From Phaeovulum veldkampii DSM 11550 (GTDB lineage: Bacteria > Pseudomonadota > Alphaproteobacteria > Rhodobacterales > Rhodobacteraceae), in contig NZ_PZKF01000021.1 of assembly GCF_003034995.1 (NCBI RefSeq), forward strand, positions 1 to 55,025: a DNA stretch of 55,025 bases. The letters are read 5' to 3'. This document shows, piece by piece, positions 7,611 to 15,895 of this stretch. Within the stretch, counting starts at the first letter, position 1. Each line of letters opens with the position of its first letter. The notes under the pieces were generated by a model. That model was not told the origin of the DNA. It saw only the letters and a list, made by a program, of their open reading frames with translations, and ran no database searches. The translations under genes were made by a program, and so were the position numbers.

Positions 7611-7784
7611 TTACGAGGCAAGCCTTTGTTCTGGCGTGATTTTCGTTCTCGCAAGTATCAGCGTTCGCACGGATTCACACGCAAGACCGGCACGAAGCCC
7701 GCAGTCGCAGGTTGATGTGGTGTTGATGTAGCCCACGCGCCCTCCCCGCAGATCATAATCGCAGACCGTCTTGTCAGCCTTCAT
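7611..7784 (-). CDS. possible small Cys-containing protein
   Basis: A possible 57-residue protein whose ATG at 7784 overlaps the stop of the upstream 446-residue gene (ATGA). It contains the motif TCDCGLRAGLAC. The overlap favours a real, coupled gene. The short length, lack of a recognised family and position against the attachment site leave open that it is a chance frame. Confidence 0.35.
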   Translation of the reverse strand: MKADKTVCDYDLRGGRVGYINTTSTCDCGLRAGLACESVRTLILARTKITPEQRLAS

Positions 7785-9121
7785 TTCCGATGTTCCTGCA
7801 GCCCAAGCTCGACCCACATCCAGCCGAAATCGTACTCGGCAATCGGCCCCTCGCCATGCCCGGCGCTGCGGTTCTCCAGCATCTTCAGCCAGTCGATGAC
7901 CTTCGCACGCCCCGCGGCCGTCCGGACAGCCTGGCGCGGTGACTTTCCGCCCAGCGCCGGGATCGGCGCGTCCAGCGTTTCGCGGTAATGCTTGTCGAGG
8001 TGATCCCGCATGAACTGGCGCGCGATCTCTGGTGGGATTTCGTCGGCTTCCTTGCGCGGCCCGTCACGCTGTTGGTCGGCGCGCATCTGCTCCACCGTCC
8101 GGATCGTGGTCAGCGGTGCCCGCAGCAGATCCCCGGCGGCCGCGCTGATCAACGTCTGGACCTTGGCCGCCCGCTCGGCCGAATTGACGGTCACAAGCAG
8201 CGTCTTGCCCTTTAGTTCCACGGAACCCAAGACAGTAGCCCCCTCCATCTGCGTGTCCAGCATGATGCTGCCGCCCGCCTTGCCACCACGCTCCTTCCTC
8301 GCTGCCAGCCAGTTCCAGAACTTCGCCCCCTCGGGCTGGAAGTCCTTCACCCGGTCCAGCCGCTCGGCCACCGCCTTCTGCGTGACGCCGCTGGTGAGCG
8401 GGTAGCGCAGGTCGTGGAACAGCACATCATCGCCGTCGGAATTGCTGAACTGCGGCTGTTCCGGAGTGAGAGCGCGGTCGATCTCGATGAACAGCCAGGC
8501 CGAGGTGAAGATGGGTGCGCAGCCCATCAACTGATCGTGCGAAAGCCGCAGCGCATCTCGTTTCTTCAGCTTCAGGGCATCGCGAAGCCCGGCGAAAAGA
8601 AAATCCACCGCCTCAGCCCGGAAGGGCAACAGCGCCCCGGAGATGACATGGTGATCGCGCTCGGGCACCACACGCACAGCGATCCGGTCCCATTGCTTCA
8701 GCGTGCGCGTGGCGGATTTCTCTCTCACCATGACGGGTGCGGCATCCGACAGCAGGTCGCGCAGCACCATAGACGTCCCGGGCTGGACATCGCTGACTTC
8801 GTACAGGCTGACCGGCGCATCCCGCAGCGCGGCGAAATAGGCCCTGTTCAGCACCGTTTCCTTCCAGCCGCGGCGTTTCAGATAGAGATCGACGATGTTG
8901 CCGTCCTCATAGCGCTGGCCAAGAAAATCCTCGAACCCGCACCCCCAGAGGACGCCTGACCATTGCTCACCCAGCAGGTCGGCCAAGCCGTCCTCGTCGA
9001 TCTCGAATTCTTCGAGCGCGGGCATCAGGTGTTCGGCAACAACAGCCTGCAGCCGGTCGCGCCAGTCCCCTTCCCGGCCGATGAAGGCCAGAAGGCCAGT
9101 AATGTCGTTGCGCTCAGACAT
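7781..9121 (-). CDS. conserved protein of unknown function in DUF262-HEPN operon
   Basis: A 446-residue soluble protein with no membrane segment. The middle (SLYEVSDVQPGTSMVLRDLL; REKSATRTLKQWDRIAVRVV) and the end (LDAPIPALGGKSPRQAVRTA) resemble segments I associate with proteins that often carry a SEC-C zinc motif, but no SEC-C cysteines are present here. It is the third gene of a minus-strand operon behind a DUF262 gene and a HEPN gene, 24 bp from the latter. Context suggests a part in the same defence-like function; the biochemical role is unknown. Confidence 0.7.
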   Translation of the reverse strand: MSERNDITGLLAFIGREGDWRDRLQAVVAEHLMPALEEFEIDEDGLADLLGEQWSGVLWGCGFEDFLGQRYEDGNIVDLYLKRRGWKETVLNRAYFAALRDAPVSLYEVSDVQPGTSMVLRDLLSDAAPVMVREKSATRTLKQWDRIAVRVVPERDHHVISGALLPFRAEAVDFLFAGLRDALKLKKRDALRLSHDQLMGCAPIFTSAWLFIEIDRALTPEQPQFSNSDGDDVLFHDLRYPLTSGVTQKAVAERLDRVKDFQPEGAKFWNWLAARKERGGKAGGSIMLDTQMEGATVLGSVELKGKTLLVTVNSAERAAKVQTLISAAAGDLLRAPLTTIRTVEQMRADQQRDGPRKEADEIPPEIARQFMRDHLDKHYRETLDAPIPALGGKSPRQAVRTAAGRAKVIDWLKMLENRSAGHGEGPIAEYDFGWMWVELGLQEHRK

Positions 9122-9145
9122 TTCTTCCTCGGAACCGATAGGTAC

Positions 9146-9880
9146 TCATGCCTCAGCTGGTAGCACTGGAAGACTGTGCGGAAGAGTTCCTGCCAAGGCG
9201 TGTGCAATAGCCTCAAAAGTCCGAACCCATGACGCAAAATCATCAGGACCGACGGAGCTTCCAAGGTTTAAAGCATGAGCAATTGAGTTTCGTGTCTCCA
9301 TAAAGTCGTTCAGCCAAACAAGAAATTTTCCATGAACCTTACCGCCATCCTCCTCCCCAAAGCACACCTTCATCTTCTCATGCTCTGAAATCTTCGAGCA
9401 AACATTTTGCAAATCACAAACGGAAAAGACTGCGTTAATCTCTCCTGGCCGCATATTGTTCTCATTGTGAATAAGCGTAGAGTAGATGTCTTGAGTTACA
9501 TCTCCCCCTAGAAAAGCCCAGACTGCGTCGAACTTGGCCCGTGAATCGCTTGATATATGATCTAAAGATAGGGGCGTACCTCCAGTATCAATCCTTGCAC
9601 GAGCCAAGTGTTCAAGCGTTCGCTTCCAAGCAGTCGCAGTAAGCTTTTTGGGAAGCCGCCGAGGATCGACAGTTCTTGAAACCATGTCCCTTGCAAACTG
9701 ACGGCCCATCTCCCGCACGAACTCTTCAAATGTCGCGGCAAGTAGTAGGGTCGACGAGTTGACAGATGCAATTCGTGTCTTCGGTGATTTACCGCCACTG
9801 TGTGCGGCACCGACCAATTCTGATAGTGCCGCCAGGTCTGCCAAGAAGTCCTCGGCAATCAGATCGTAGGAGCTGGTCAA
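9146..9880 (-). CDS. HEPN-family putative RNase (MAE_28990/MAE_18760-like)
   Basis: A 244-residue protein with the hallmarks of the RiboL-PSP/MAE_28990-type HEPN group. An N-terminal helix has the pattern SSTLLLAATFEEFVREMGRQ (residues 42-61) and the RxxxxH active-site motif RNSIAH falls at residues 197-202 (R197, N198, H202). HEPN proteins of this type are generally metal-independent RNases used in defence or toxin systems. It is seven bases behind the DUF262 gene and clearly in its operon. The visibly lower GC content of 9150-11070 compared with the phage genes points to separate transfer. RNase activity is inferred from the motif. Confidence 0.78.
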   Translation of the reverse strand: MTSSYDLIAEDFLADLAALSELVGAAHSGGKSPKTRIASVNSSTLLLAATFEEFVREMGRQFARDMVSRTVDPRRLPKKLTATAWKRTLEHLARARIDTGGTPLSLDHISSDSRAKFDAVWAFLGGDVTQDIYSTLIHNENNMRPGEINAVFSVCDLQNVCSKISEHEKMKVCFGEEDGGKVHGKFLVWLNDFMETRNSIAHALNLGSSVGPDDFASWVRTFEAIAHALAGTLPHSLPVLPAEA

Positions 9881-9887
9881 AGTGACC

Positions 9888-11075
9888 TCACGAAGCTAGA
9901 AGAATTTTCTGGAGCAGGTCAATTCTGTCCTTTACAGACTCCGCTGTATTTCCTCGACCAATGAGAACTTCGTACTCCACACCGCTATCTATTACTTCTT
10001 TCATTCTTGAAATAACTTTGTCTCGGTTCTTGACAATCTCGTCGCGGCGCAGCCAATTCCTATTTGCAGCAACCATTGCTGCATCGTAAATTGCCGCCGA
10101 CACCCTCTCTCGGCCATCTGCCCTCGACGGCACTGCAAACGGATTTTTCCCAAAAAGATCATACAAGAATTTAAATTGCTCCCTGAACTCCTTCTTTGCC
10201 AAATCAGCCTTCTCTGGAGTCAACCGGACCTCCATCGCGCGATCAAGCATTGACTTCATTGAGCCACGGATATTATCAGGGTCTCTAAGTGCAAAATACC
10301 TCAGGACCAGCTCGCAGTCTTTCATTGTGCTGTAGAGATTGTTTTTCTGCCGCTCAGGATTTATATAGTAATCCTCGGGATCCTTCTCAGTGTAGGCGGG
10401 AATACCGAATACTTCGGTGAATAGAGAGTATCGGCTCAGCTCTACGATTGCATCGTTGAAGGGGCCGGGGTTTTGCGCATTTCGCAGCTCTTGAGCATTG
10501 AGCTTCATTCCACCCGTATTTAGGCGATCGAATACTAAACGACGAATGTCAGTCAGCGCCAAGGTGCCCTGACCAGAAATTTCCGACTCGCTCTCCATTA
10601 ATAGAACAATAGCAGAGATGCTTGCCCTATCTAAGGTTCTCTTTACTCGGGGTGGGGCCTTTGGATAACGAATCCCATTCAGAGGGGACAGCACCTTCAA
10701 GCCGACCAAAGCAAACGAGCCAGAAAAGAACTCACGTATCGTGTTGAGTCTCTGTTGACCGTCCATAACTTCATAGCGCGCAGCATCGCTTTCGTAGAAG
10801 AATACTGGAGGTATGGGGATATTGAGCAAAAGCGACTCGATAAGCCTCGACTTCTGTGCAGTTGTCCAACGCAGTCTGCGCTGATACTCCGGGTGAAGAT
10901 TAATCGCCTCTTTTCGGTCAATCATATCCCTAATTTGAGGCAGCAGAAAGTTATTCGTCTGATACACAACTCGAAAGGCGTTTCTCGCCAGAAACTCGTC
11001 AGGATCTCTGTTGTCGACAACAACCGACATTTCATCGGCGTCTTCAACATCTCCAAGATCAACATCAACGGTCAT
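9888..11075 (-). CDS. DUF262 domain protein (ParB/GmrS-like)
   Basis: A 395-residue DUF262 protein. The diagnostic DGQQR motif is at residues 105-109 after HPEYQRRLRWTTAQKSRLIE and SLLLNIPIPPVFFY, and the second conserved block is RRLVFDRLNTGGMKLNAQEL. DUF262 domains form the N-terminal half of GmrSD-type restriction enzymes and occur in many defence operons, where a ParB-like nucleotidase or nuclease activity is assumed. No C-terminal DUF1524 HNH domain is present, so a partner must supply any cutting; the adjacent HEPN gene is the obvious candidate. It is the first gene of the operon, with GAAAGG upstream of the ATG. Confidence 0.85.
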   Translation of the reverse strand: MTVDVDLGDVEDADEMSVVVDNRDPDEFLARNAFRVVYQTNNFLLPQIRDMIDRKEAINLHPEYQRRLRWTTAQKSRLIESLLLNIPIPPVFFYESDAARYEVMDGQQRLNTIREFFSGSFALVGLKVLSPLNGIRYPKAPPRVKRTLDRASISAIVLLMESESEISGQGTLALTDIRRLVFDRLNTGGMKLNAQELRNAQNPGPFNDAIVELSRYSLFTEVFGIPAYTEKDPEDYYINPERQKNNLYSTMKDCELVLRYFALRDPDNIRGSMKSMLDRAMEVRLTPEKADLAKKEFREQFKFLYDLFGKNPFAVPSRADGRERVSAAIYDAAMVAANRNWLRRDEIVKNRDKVISRMKEVIDSGVEYEVLIGRGNTAESVKDRIDLLQKILLAS

Positions 11076-11537
11076 TGTACATGCCTTTCAGGTGCGGTAC
11101 TTTTTTGCTAAGTTAGTCCGTTACAATGGCGATCGTCTAGCCACATCACATTTCTTCTAGAAAAATCCCTTGGCCCACCTTGCCGCGACATACTGCTGCA
11201 ACCACCTTCGCCGCCGTGAGTGCGTTCAACGGCTGCATTCACTGAACGAGCGTGACCGCAAGCACCCTAGGTGCGTACTGACAGGCGTCGTTATCCACAG
11301 CTTCGTCTCTCCCACCCACTTGCTCCGAATCGAAGCCCGCGTCAGGGTGCACGCTTGAGGAGAGCAGCCCTCAACCAAAAGCATAACAGGTCTATCGGAA
11401 CACCAGTCGCTCTGACCGAAGGTGCCTTGGCGCCTCTCGTGTCGTTGCGCCCGATCACTTAACCCGTGCCGCCCCTGGCACGGGCTGCATGCGGTATGAG
11501 TTCGGCCCGTCCTCGGTTCATGTGAGGATGATTTGTC
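11076..11537. other. intergenic region without a convincing gene
   Basis: Divergent spacer between the DUF262 operon and the first plus-strand phage gene. Short frames exist but lack ribosome binding sites and family character. A hairpin CCCGTGCC-GCCCCT-GGCACGGG lies at 11463-11484 without a T run. GAGGA at 11524-11528 is the ribosome binding site of the gene at 11538. Promoters in both directions are expected, but I see no clear consensus boxes. Confidence 0.5.
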
Positions 11538-12137
11538 ATGGCTCTGCCGCCCCGCGTTTACTACACCCTTCAGGAAGTCACGGCCCGTTGGGGCTGCAAC
11601 ATCGCCGATGTCGCCGGATGGGCCGATGCAAGCCGGTTCCGGATCCTGACCGGCATCCCCGCCATTCGTTGCGGCGACGAGGTCGTCGCGGGAAAGGTGG
11701 TGCTGTCCCCGATGGAACTGCTGCCTCTGTTCCGCCGCTGCGGCACGGGCCCGACTGAAGGCGTGATGCGCCGCATCCAGCCCATGGGGCGCCAGGACTG
11801 GTTGCTGATCACCGATCCTGCAGGCGGAATTCCCGTCGCCGTGGCGGACATGCTGATCCTAGCCGAAGAAGTGCATGCCTTCGAGGAAGAGAACGACATG
11901 GTGCGGCGGGTGGCGGCGGGGCCAGGTGCTGCCACACCCTACGATTGGGAGGGCATGAACATCGCCCTGATCGTGCGGATTCATGATCATGGTCTGCCCG
12001 CCACCCAAGCCGAGCTGGTTGCCGAGATGCAGGACTGGTTCGCGGATCGGTCGGACGGCAAGAAAATGCCCGACAGCCGTTCGATCCGGCGGCGGATCAC
12101 GCCGATATGGAGGGCGCTGCGACGGGAGGACGCGTGA
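11538..12137 (+). CDS. phage-associated hypothetical protein beside integrase
   Basis: A 199-residue protein. The first 30 residues (YYTLQEVTARWGCNIADVAG) look like a MerR/excisionase-type DNA-binding segment. The C-terminal part (GLPATQAELVAEMQDWFADR; SRSIRRRITPIWRALRRE) resembles a second helical DNA-binding region. It faces the integrase gene tail to tail with a 25-bp gap. A regulator of lysogeny or excision is plausible; there is no recognisable CI-type repressor elsewhere in the window. Confidence 0.6.
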   Translation: MALPPRVYYTLQEVTARWGCNIADVAGWADASRFRILTGIPAIRCGDEVVAGKVVLSPMELLPLFRRCGTGPTEGVMRRIQPMGRQDWLLITDPAGGIPVAVADMLILAEEVHAFEEENDMVRRVAAGPGAATPYDWEGMNIALIVRIHDHGLPATQAELVAEMQDWFADRSDGKKMPDSRSIRRRITPIWRALRREDA

Positions 12138-12162
12138 TGACGAGGGTCCGCGCTGGCCCGGG

Positions 12163-13428
12163 TCAGGCGGTCTTTCGGCCGCCCTGATCGTCGGCGTCAT
12201 GGACCAGCCGGGGCTTCGGCCGGAAGGCGCTGGCGACAGCGTCCACCCCGGCGCGCAGGGGCGAATCCATCAGATGGGCATAGCGCAGGGTGGTCTGCAT
12301 CTGGCTGTGACCCAGAAGCTTGCCGATCATTTCCAGCGAAGCCCCGCCGCTGACCAGCAAGGACGCAAAAGTGTGGCGCAGGTCGTGGATCCGGACATCC
12401 TGCAGCCCGCACTGCTTCTGGACCTGCGCCCAGAACCGCCGAACCTCCTGAACCGGCTGGCCGGGCGTGTCGCCGGGGAAGAGCCACGGCGATCCCTTCG
12501 GGACCAGCAGCTGGCGCTGGCGCACGATGGCGGCGGTCTCGTCGGAAATCGGCACGCGGTGGGCGCGGCGCTGTTTCGTCATGGTGGGCGGCTTCGACCA
12601 GCTCATGTGTTCGAGGTTGAACTGTTCGAACCGGGCCTGCCGCACCTCGCCCAACCGTGCGCCGGTCAGCATGCACATGCGGATGATGTCGGCCGCGCGC
12701 CGGTCCTCAGCCGCATCCAGTACGGCGGCGAGCTTGGCGATCTCGTCCTTGGAGAGAAACCGCTCGCGCGGGGTCTCGGTGCGGCGGTGAAAGCGCTGGG
12801 CGGGGTTGTCCTCGCACCAGCCCCACTGGACCGCCAGCGTGAACATCTTGCGCAGCACCTCGCCGATCCGGTTGGCGCGCACCGGCGTAGGCTTGGCCCC
12901 CTGCAGCTTGCGTGCCCGGTTGTTGGGCTTTTCCTTGTGCGGTCGCGCCCTACCCTCGGCGATCTTGGTCAGCAGCTTGTCGACGTCGGTCGGCGTGATC
13001 TCCGTCACCAGCTTTCGGCCCCAGGCCGGTTCCACCATCTTGGCTAGCGCCGACCTCTGGTCGGCCGCGCTGCGGGCGGAGAGTTTCGGCAGATGCTCGG
13101 CGCAGTAGCGTTCGATCAGGTCAGTCACCCGCGGGGCTTCGCGCTTTGCCTCGCGCTGGCCCAAGGGATCAGCCCCGGCGTCGATCTCGCGTCGCAACTC
13201 CTTGGCCCGCTCCCTTGCAGCCGACACCGACCATTCCGGCCAGCGTCCGAAGGTCATCCGGCGCTGGCGCCCCGCATGGCGGTAGTCCAGCGTGAAGGCC
13301 CGTCCGCCACCGCGGTAGATGCAGGCGGCAAAGCCCCGGACGTCGGTGTCGAAGATCTGATAGTCCCGCCCCGGCACCGGCTCGGCGTCGCGCAGCACTT
13401 TTTCGGTCAGCTTGATGCGTTCGGGCAT
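12163..13428 (-). CDS. int: tyrosine-type prophage integrase (DUF4102 family)
   Basis: A 421-residue tyrosine recombinase, started at ATG 13428 with AAGGA upstream; longer starts at 13455 or 13548 are less likely. The N-terminal domain has GGGRAFTLDYRHAGRQRRMT and FGRWPEWSVSAARERAKELR. Catalytic residues are R258 (LTGARLGE), H348 and R351 (HDLRHTF), H374 (LLGHSQ) and Y383 (LRYAHL). It should integrate and excise the prophage, presumably at the tRNA-Met site 4.6 kb to the left. The DUF262-HEPN genes lie between it and the attachment end. Confidence 0.94.
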   Translation of the reverse strand: MPERIKLTEKVLRDAEPVPGRDYQIFDTDVRGFAACIYRGGGRAFTLDYRHAGRQRRMTFGRWPEWSVSAARERAKELRREIDAGADPLGQREAKREAPRVTDLIERYCAEHLPKLSARSAADQRSALAKMVEPAWGRKLVTEITPTDVDKLLTKIAEGRARPHKEKPNNRARKLQGAKPTPVRANRIGEVLRKMFTLAVQWGWCEDNPAQRFHRRTETPRERFLSKDEIAKLAAVLDAAEDRRAADIIRMCMLTGARLGEVRQARFEQFNLEHMSWSKPPTMTKQRRAHRVPISDETAAIVRQRQLLVPKGSPWLFPGDTPGQPVQEVRRFWAQVQKQCGLQDVRIHDLRHTFASLLVSGGASLEMIGKLLGHSQMQTTLRYAHLMDSPLRAGVDAVASAFRPKPRLVHDADDQGGRKTA

Positions 13429-13500
13429 GGCTTCGGTCCTTCTTGCATCCGACATGAGGCGTGGTTTCGCCTGACTATCAAGGCAAGCATGACGCGCCGC

Positions 13501-13931
13501 GTGGCGGGGAGGCGGAGGGTGGCAAGAAGGACGCCAGAGTCGCGCCACCCCTTGTTTTCTTGGCGTTTGGGCGCTGGGCGGATCGATGCGCGACTGGCAA
13601 CGACATGCGCAATGGGACGTCTGAGGCCGTAGGCGCGATCATCACGCTGCAAATCCGGCCTTTGAAGACCCGCAGAAAGGCCAATCCTCAAGGAATTCAA
13701 TGGGTGGCAGGGGTGCCGTGTCGGATGCCACCCCCTCATTGCCCGTCAATGGCGGTCAAAGCCGGTCAATGCGACTGTTCGCCGGTGTTTGCGGCCTTGG
13801 CGTCCGTTTCGCCCATCTGGCAGGACCGGCCGTAATCTCCCCGCGCCAACCGACCACCATCAGAAATCCCAACAAAACAAGGGGTGGCACAAAGCTGGCG
13901 TCCTTTCTGCCACCCTCCGCCTCGCCGCCAC
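13501..13931. repeat. 63-bp imperfect inverted repeat flanking int upstream region
   Basis: Left arm 13501-13563 and right arm 13869-13931 are reverse complements with roughly eight mismatches over 63 bp, for example GGCGGAGGGTGGCA and GCCACCCCTTGTTTT in the left arm recur inverted on the right. They enclose about 305 bp of non-coding DNA between the integrase and the first plus-strand early gene. The pair could be a small inverted duplication, a miniature element or paired regulatory sites; no transposase end or target duplication is obvious. Confidence 0.75.
13517..13915. promoter_or_regulatory. three GGGTGGC-N18/20-GCCACCC dyads, about 180 bp apart
   Basis: The dyad GGGTGGC...GCCACCC occurs at 13517-13550 (20-base spacer), 13702-13733 (18 bases) and 13882-13915 (20 bases). 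Starts are 185 and 180 bp apart. An extra GCCACCCC half-site lies at 13927-13934. The region lies between the divergent integrase and early genes and carries no gene, so the dyads are candidate operators for a lysogeny regulator, possibly acting by looping. They could also form RNA hairpins. Confidence 0.55.
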
Positions 13932-14002
13932 CCCTTGGGCTCTGCGCTCACTGGTCCCTGCAAGACGTCCCCGATCTTCGGGGCCAGGACCAGGAGACCC
14001 TG

Positions 14003-14260
14003 ATGCCGCATCTCGGATCGATGCCAGACCCGAAAGAGAAACCCCGCACGCTGCTGGTCGGCTGGATCAGCCGCCTCGACCTCGCGCTGGAACTCGGCCT
14101 CTCGGTCGACACCCTGCGCCGCTGGGAGGCGATGCGGACGGGTCCACCCTGCGTGCGGGCCGGGCGCAAGGTCTACTACCGCCGCACCGCCGTCGAGGAA
14201 TGGCTGGAGGAACAGGAAAAGGCCGCGCCGCGCCGCCGTCGTGCCGGAGGGCGCCGGTGA
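14003..14260 (+). CDS. small MerR/excisionase-type HTH protein
   Basis: An 85-residue DNA-binding protein started at ATG 14003, six bases after AGGAG. The core GWISRLDLALELGLSVDTLR, then RWEAMRTGPPCVRAGRKVYY and RRTAVEEWLEEQ is the winged-helix pattern of helix_turn_helix_17/AlpA-like excisionases. It opens the rightward early operon and would act as excisionase or transcription factor. The Arg-rich end (RRRRAGGRR) suits DNA contact. Its stop overlaps the next start as TGATG. Confidence 0.8.
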   Translation: MPHLGSMPDPKEKPRTLLVGWISRLDLALELGLSVDTLRRWEAMRTGPPCVRAGRKVYYRRTAVEEWLEEQEKAAPRRRRAGGRR

Positions 14261-14499
14261 TGCCCCTTCAGCCTCGCAGTTTCGCCTGGCCTGCCGACCG
14301 CGTGGCCGAGGCCCGCGCTGTCATCGCCGATGTCGCGCATCACAGCGATCTTCTGATCCGGCTCGCCTGTAAAGTGCTGGTTCAGCATGGCGAGACCCCG
14401 GCCGAACGCGCCGATGCCCAGCGCCTGCTGGTCATCGTTGACGCTCGACGGCCGGTGCGACGTGCCCAGCGCGAAGATCAGGGGAGGGCCGCGCGATGA
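14260..14499 (+). CDS. small early phage protein
   Basis: A 79-residue protein, beginning MPLQPRSFAWPADRVAEARA, of no recognised family. It is supported by start-stop overlaps on both sides (TGATG before, ATGATG after), the typical packing of a phage early operon. A helical, acidic/basic mix and no membrane segment are all that can be seen. Confidence 0.55.
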   Translation: MPLQPRSFAWPADRVAEARAVIADVAHHSDLLIRLACKVLVQHGETPAERADAQRLLVIVDARRPVRRAQREDQGRAAR

Positions 14500-14891
14500 T
14501 GCGCCGCGGCACACCCGAGGCCGATCTGCAGCGTGCCGTGTTGCAGGCGCTGCGCATCGCCCTGCCCCGCACCGCCATCATCCACCACTGCGCCAACGAG
14601 GTGACCGAGGCCGGGCCCCGCGGGGCCAAGCGCCAGGCGATCCTCGTCGGCATGGGCGTCCATGCCGGGTTCGCCGACCTGATGGTGATCTGCGACAGCC
14701 GCGTCTTGTTCCTCGAGTTGAAGGCGCCGAAGGGGCGATTGCGGCCAGAGCAGGAGGCGTTCCGCGATGCGGTGCAGGCGCAGGGCTTTGGCTGGGCGCT
14801 GGTGCGCAGCCTCGACGACGCGCTGGGCGCACTGGCCGATCACGGCTTCACCACGCGCATCGCCCCTTCCCCGCGGAGGCCCGCACCATGA
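14496..14891 (+). CDS. VRR-NUC domain nuclease
   Basis: A 131-residue single-domain VRR-NUC protein of the PD-(D/E)XK superfamily. The motif run is GVHAGFADLMVICDSRVLFL then ELKAPKGRLRPEQEAFRDAV, giving the catalytic D and ExK. Stand-alone phage VRR-NUC proteins are thought to be structure-specific nucleases, like the domain of FAN1, that act in replication or recombination. It sits directly before the replication gene and overlaps it by four bases. Confidence 0.88.
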   Translation: MMRRGTPEADLQRAVLQALRIALPRTAIIHHCANEVTEAGPRGAKRQAILVGMGVHAGFADLMVICDSRVLFLELKAPKGRLRPEQEAFRDAVQAQGFGWALVRSLDDALGALADHGFTTRIAPSPRRPAP

Positions 14892-15895
14892 GCCACGAGG
14901 CCACCAACTGGGCCATCAAGCAGCGCGGGTTGAAGCCCACGACCAAGATCGTGCTCTGGCACCTCTGCGACCGGTTCAACCCGGATTACGGCTGCTTCCC
15001 CTCGCAGGACCGCCTGGCGCATGACTGCGAGATCAGCCGTTCCACGCTGAACGATCATCTTGGCCAGCTCGAGGCCGTGGGCCTTCTGCGCCGGGTGCCG
15101 CGGCTCGACCCCGTGACCAAGCGCCAGCTGCCGACCCGCTACATCCTGGGGTTTGAGCCGGGGTTCACACCCGTGGCTGTGGTGCCGTGTCCGGAAATCG
15201 GACACGGCGAAGGCGACGGTGCGGAAAGGCTCGATGATGCCGATGCTTCTGCTGGCGATGGCATGGTCAACTCCTTGCCGTGTCCGGATTTCGGACGCGG
15301 GACCGATGCGGAAGCCGTGTCCGATTTTCCGGCCGACCCGTGTCCGGAAAATGCCGAAAGCCGTGTCCGAAATCCGGACACTAACCCTGTAAGGGAACCT
15401 CTAAGTAAACCAGTAAAGGAGGAGGAGGGCGCGCGGGCGCGCGCGGCGATTTCCGATGAGGTTTTCGGGGACCTGCTGGACGCGCTGGGCCTCGACACCG
15501 CCGCCCTGCCCGGCTGGTGGCAAGGCTGGCCGCCCCGGCTGCACGTCCAGCGCTGGCGCGACGAATTGGGGCTGACCGAGGCGGAGATCATCGCTGCAGC
15601 CGAGGCTAGCCGCGAGGAACATCCCGAACCGCCCGATGGGCCGAAGGCGTTGGACCGGGCGATGCAACGGGCCGCCCAGCGCAAGGTCGAGGATGCAGGC
15701 CGGAAACGGCGCAAGCCAAAGGCGCCCCCTGCCCCGGCTGCGAAGCCCATCACCGACCTGCCCGCCTTCTACGCCGAACTGGTCAATTCCGACCGCTACC
15801 TGCCGGTCAGCGCGATCACCAACACCATGCGAGACGCCATGCTGGCCCGGGGGCTGGTCACGGCCGAACGCCTGCGCGAGCGCGGGGTGCGATGA
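14888..15895 (+). CDS. winged-helix phage replication initiator-like protein
   Basis: A 335-residue protein, start ATG 14888. Residues 15-85 are a helix_turn_helix_36-type winged helix (TTKIVLWHLCDRFNPDYGCF, then RLAHDCEISRSTLNDHLGQL). The middle (about 95-180) is low complexity, and its DNA holds repeated dyads. The C-terminal half (ISDEVFGDLLDALGLDTAAL and following) looks like a helical partner domain. The arrangement, DNA-binding head, origin-like repeats within the gene, then a second domain, is that of lambda O. A role in replication initiation is inferred from this and from position. Confidence 0.75.
   Translation: MSHEATNWAIKQRGLKPTTKIVLWHLCDRFNPDYGCFPSQDRLAHDCEISRSTLNDHLGQLEAVGLLRRVPRLDPVTKRQLPTRYILGFEPGFTPVAVVPCPEIGHGEGDGAERLDDADASAGDGMVNSLPCPDFGRGTDAEAVSDFPADPCPENAESRVRNPDTNPVREPLSKPVKEEEGARARAAISDEVFGDLLDALGLDTAALPGWWQGWPPRLHVQRWRDELGLTEAEIIAAAEASREEHPEPPDGPKALDRAMQRAAQRKVEDAGRKRRKPKAPPAPAAKPITDLPAFYAELVNSDRYLPVSAITNTMRDAMLARGLVTAERLRERGVR
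15184..15381. other. putative replication origin: repeated dyads inside initiator gene
   Basis: The sequence GCCGTGTCCG recurs at 15184, 15277, 15314 and 15360, with a fifth CGTGTCCGG at 15339. Three copies are dyads: GCCGTGTCCG-GAAAT-CGGACACGGC (15184-15208), GCCGTGTCCG-GATTT-CGGACGCGG (15277-15300) and GTGTCCG-AAATC-CGGACAC (15363-15381). Just after them, 15381-15420 is unusually A/T-rich for this genome (for example CTAAGTAAACCAGTAAAGGA). Iterons followed by an A/T-rich unwinding region inside the initiator gene are the known layout of the lambda origin. Confidence 0.6.

Noticed and set aside
11170-11358. 62-residue plus-strand frame in the gene-free spacer
   Set aside because: No ribosome binding site, no family resemblance and no conserved-looking composition.
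11463-11484. hairpin as rho-independent terminator
   Set aside because: Good stem but no T run on either strand and no gene ending just before it.
13501-13931. 63-bp inverted repeat as ends of a miniature transposable element
   Set aside because: No target-site duplication is visible at the outer edges and the dyads inside the arms also occur between them, which favours regulatory sites; not excluded.
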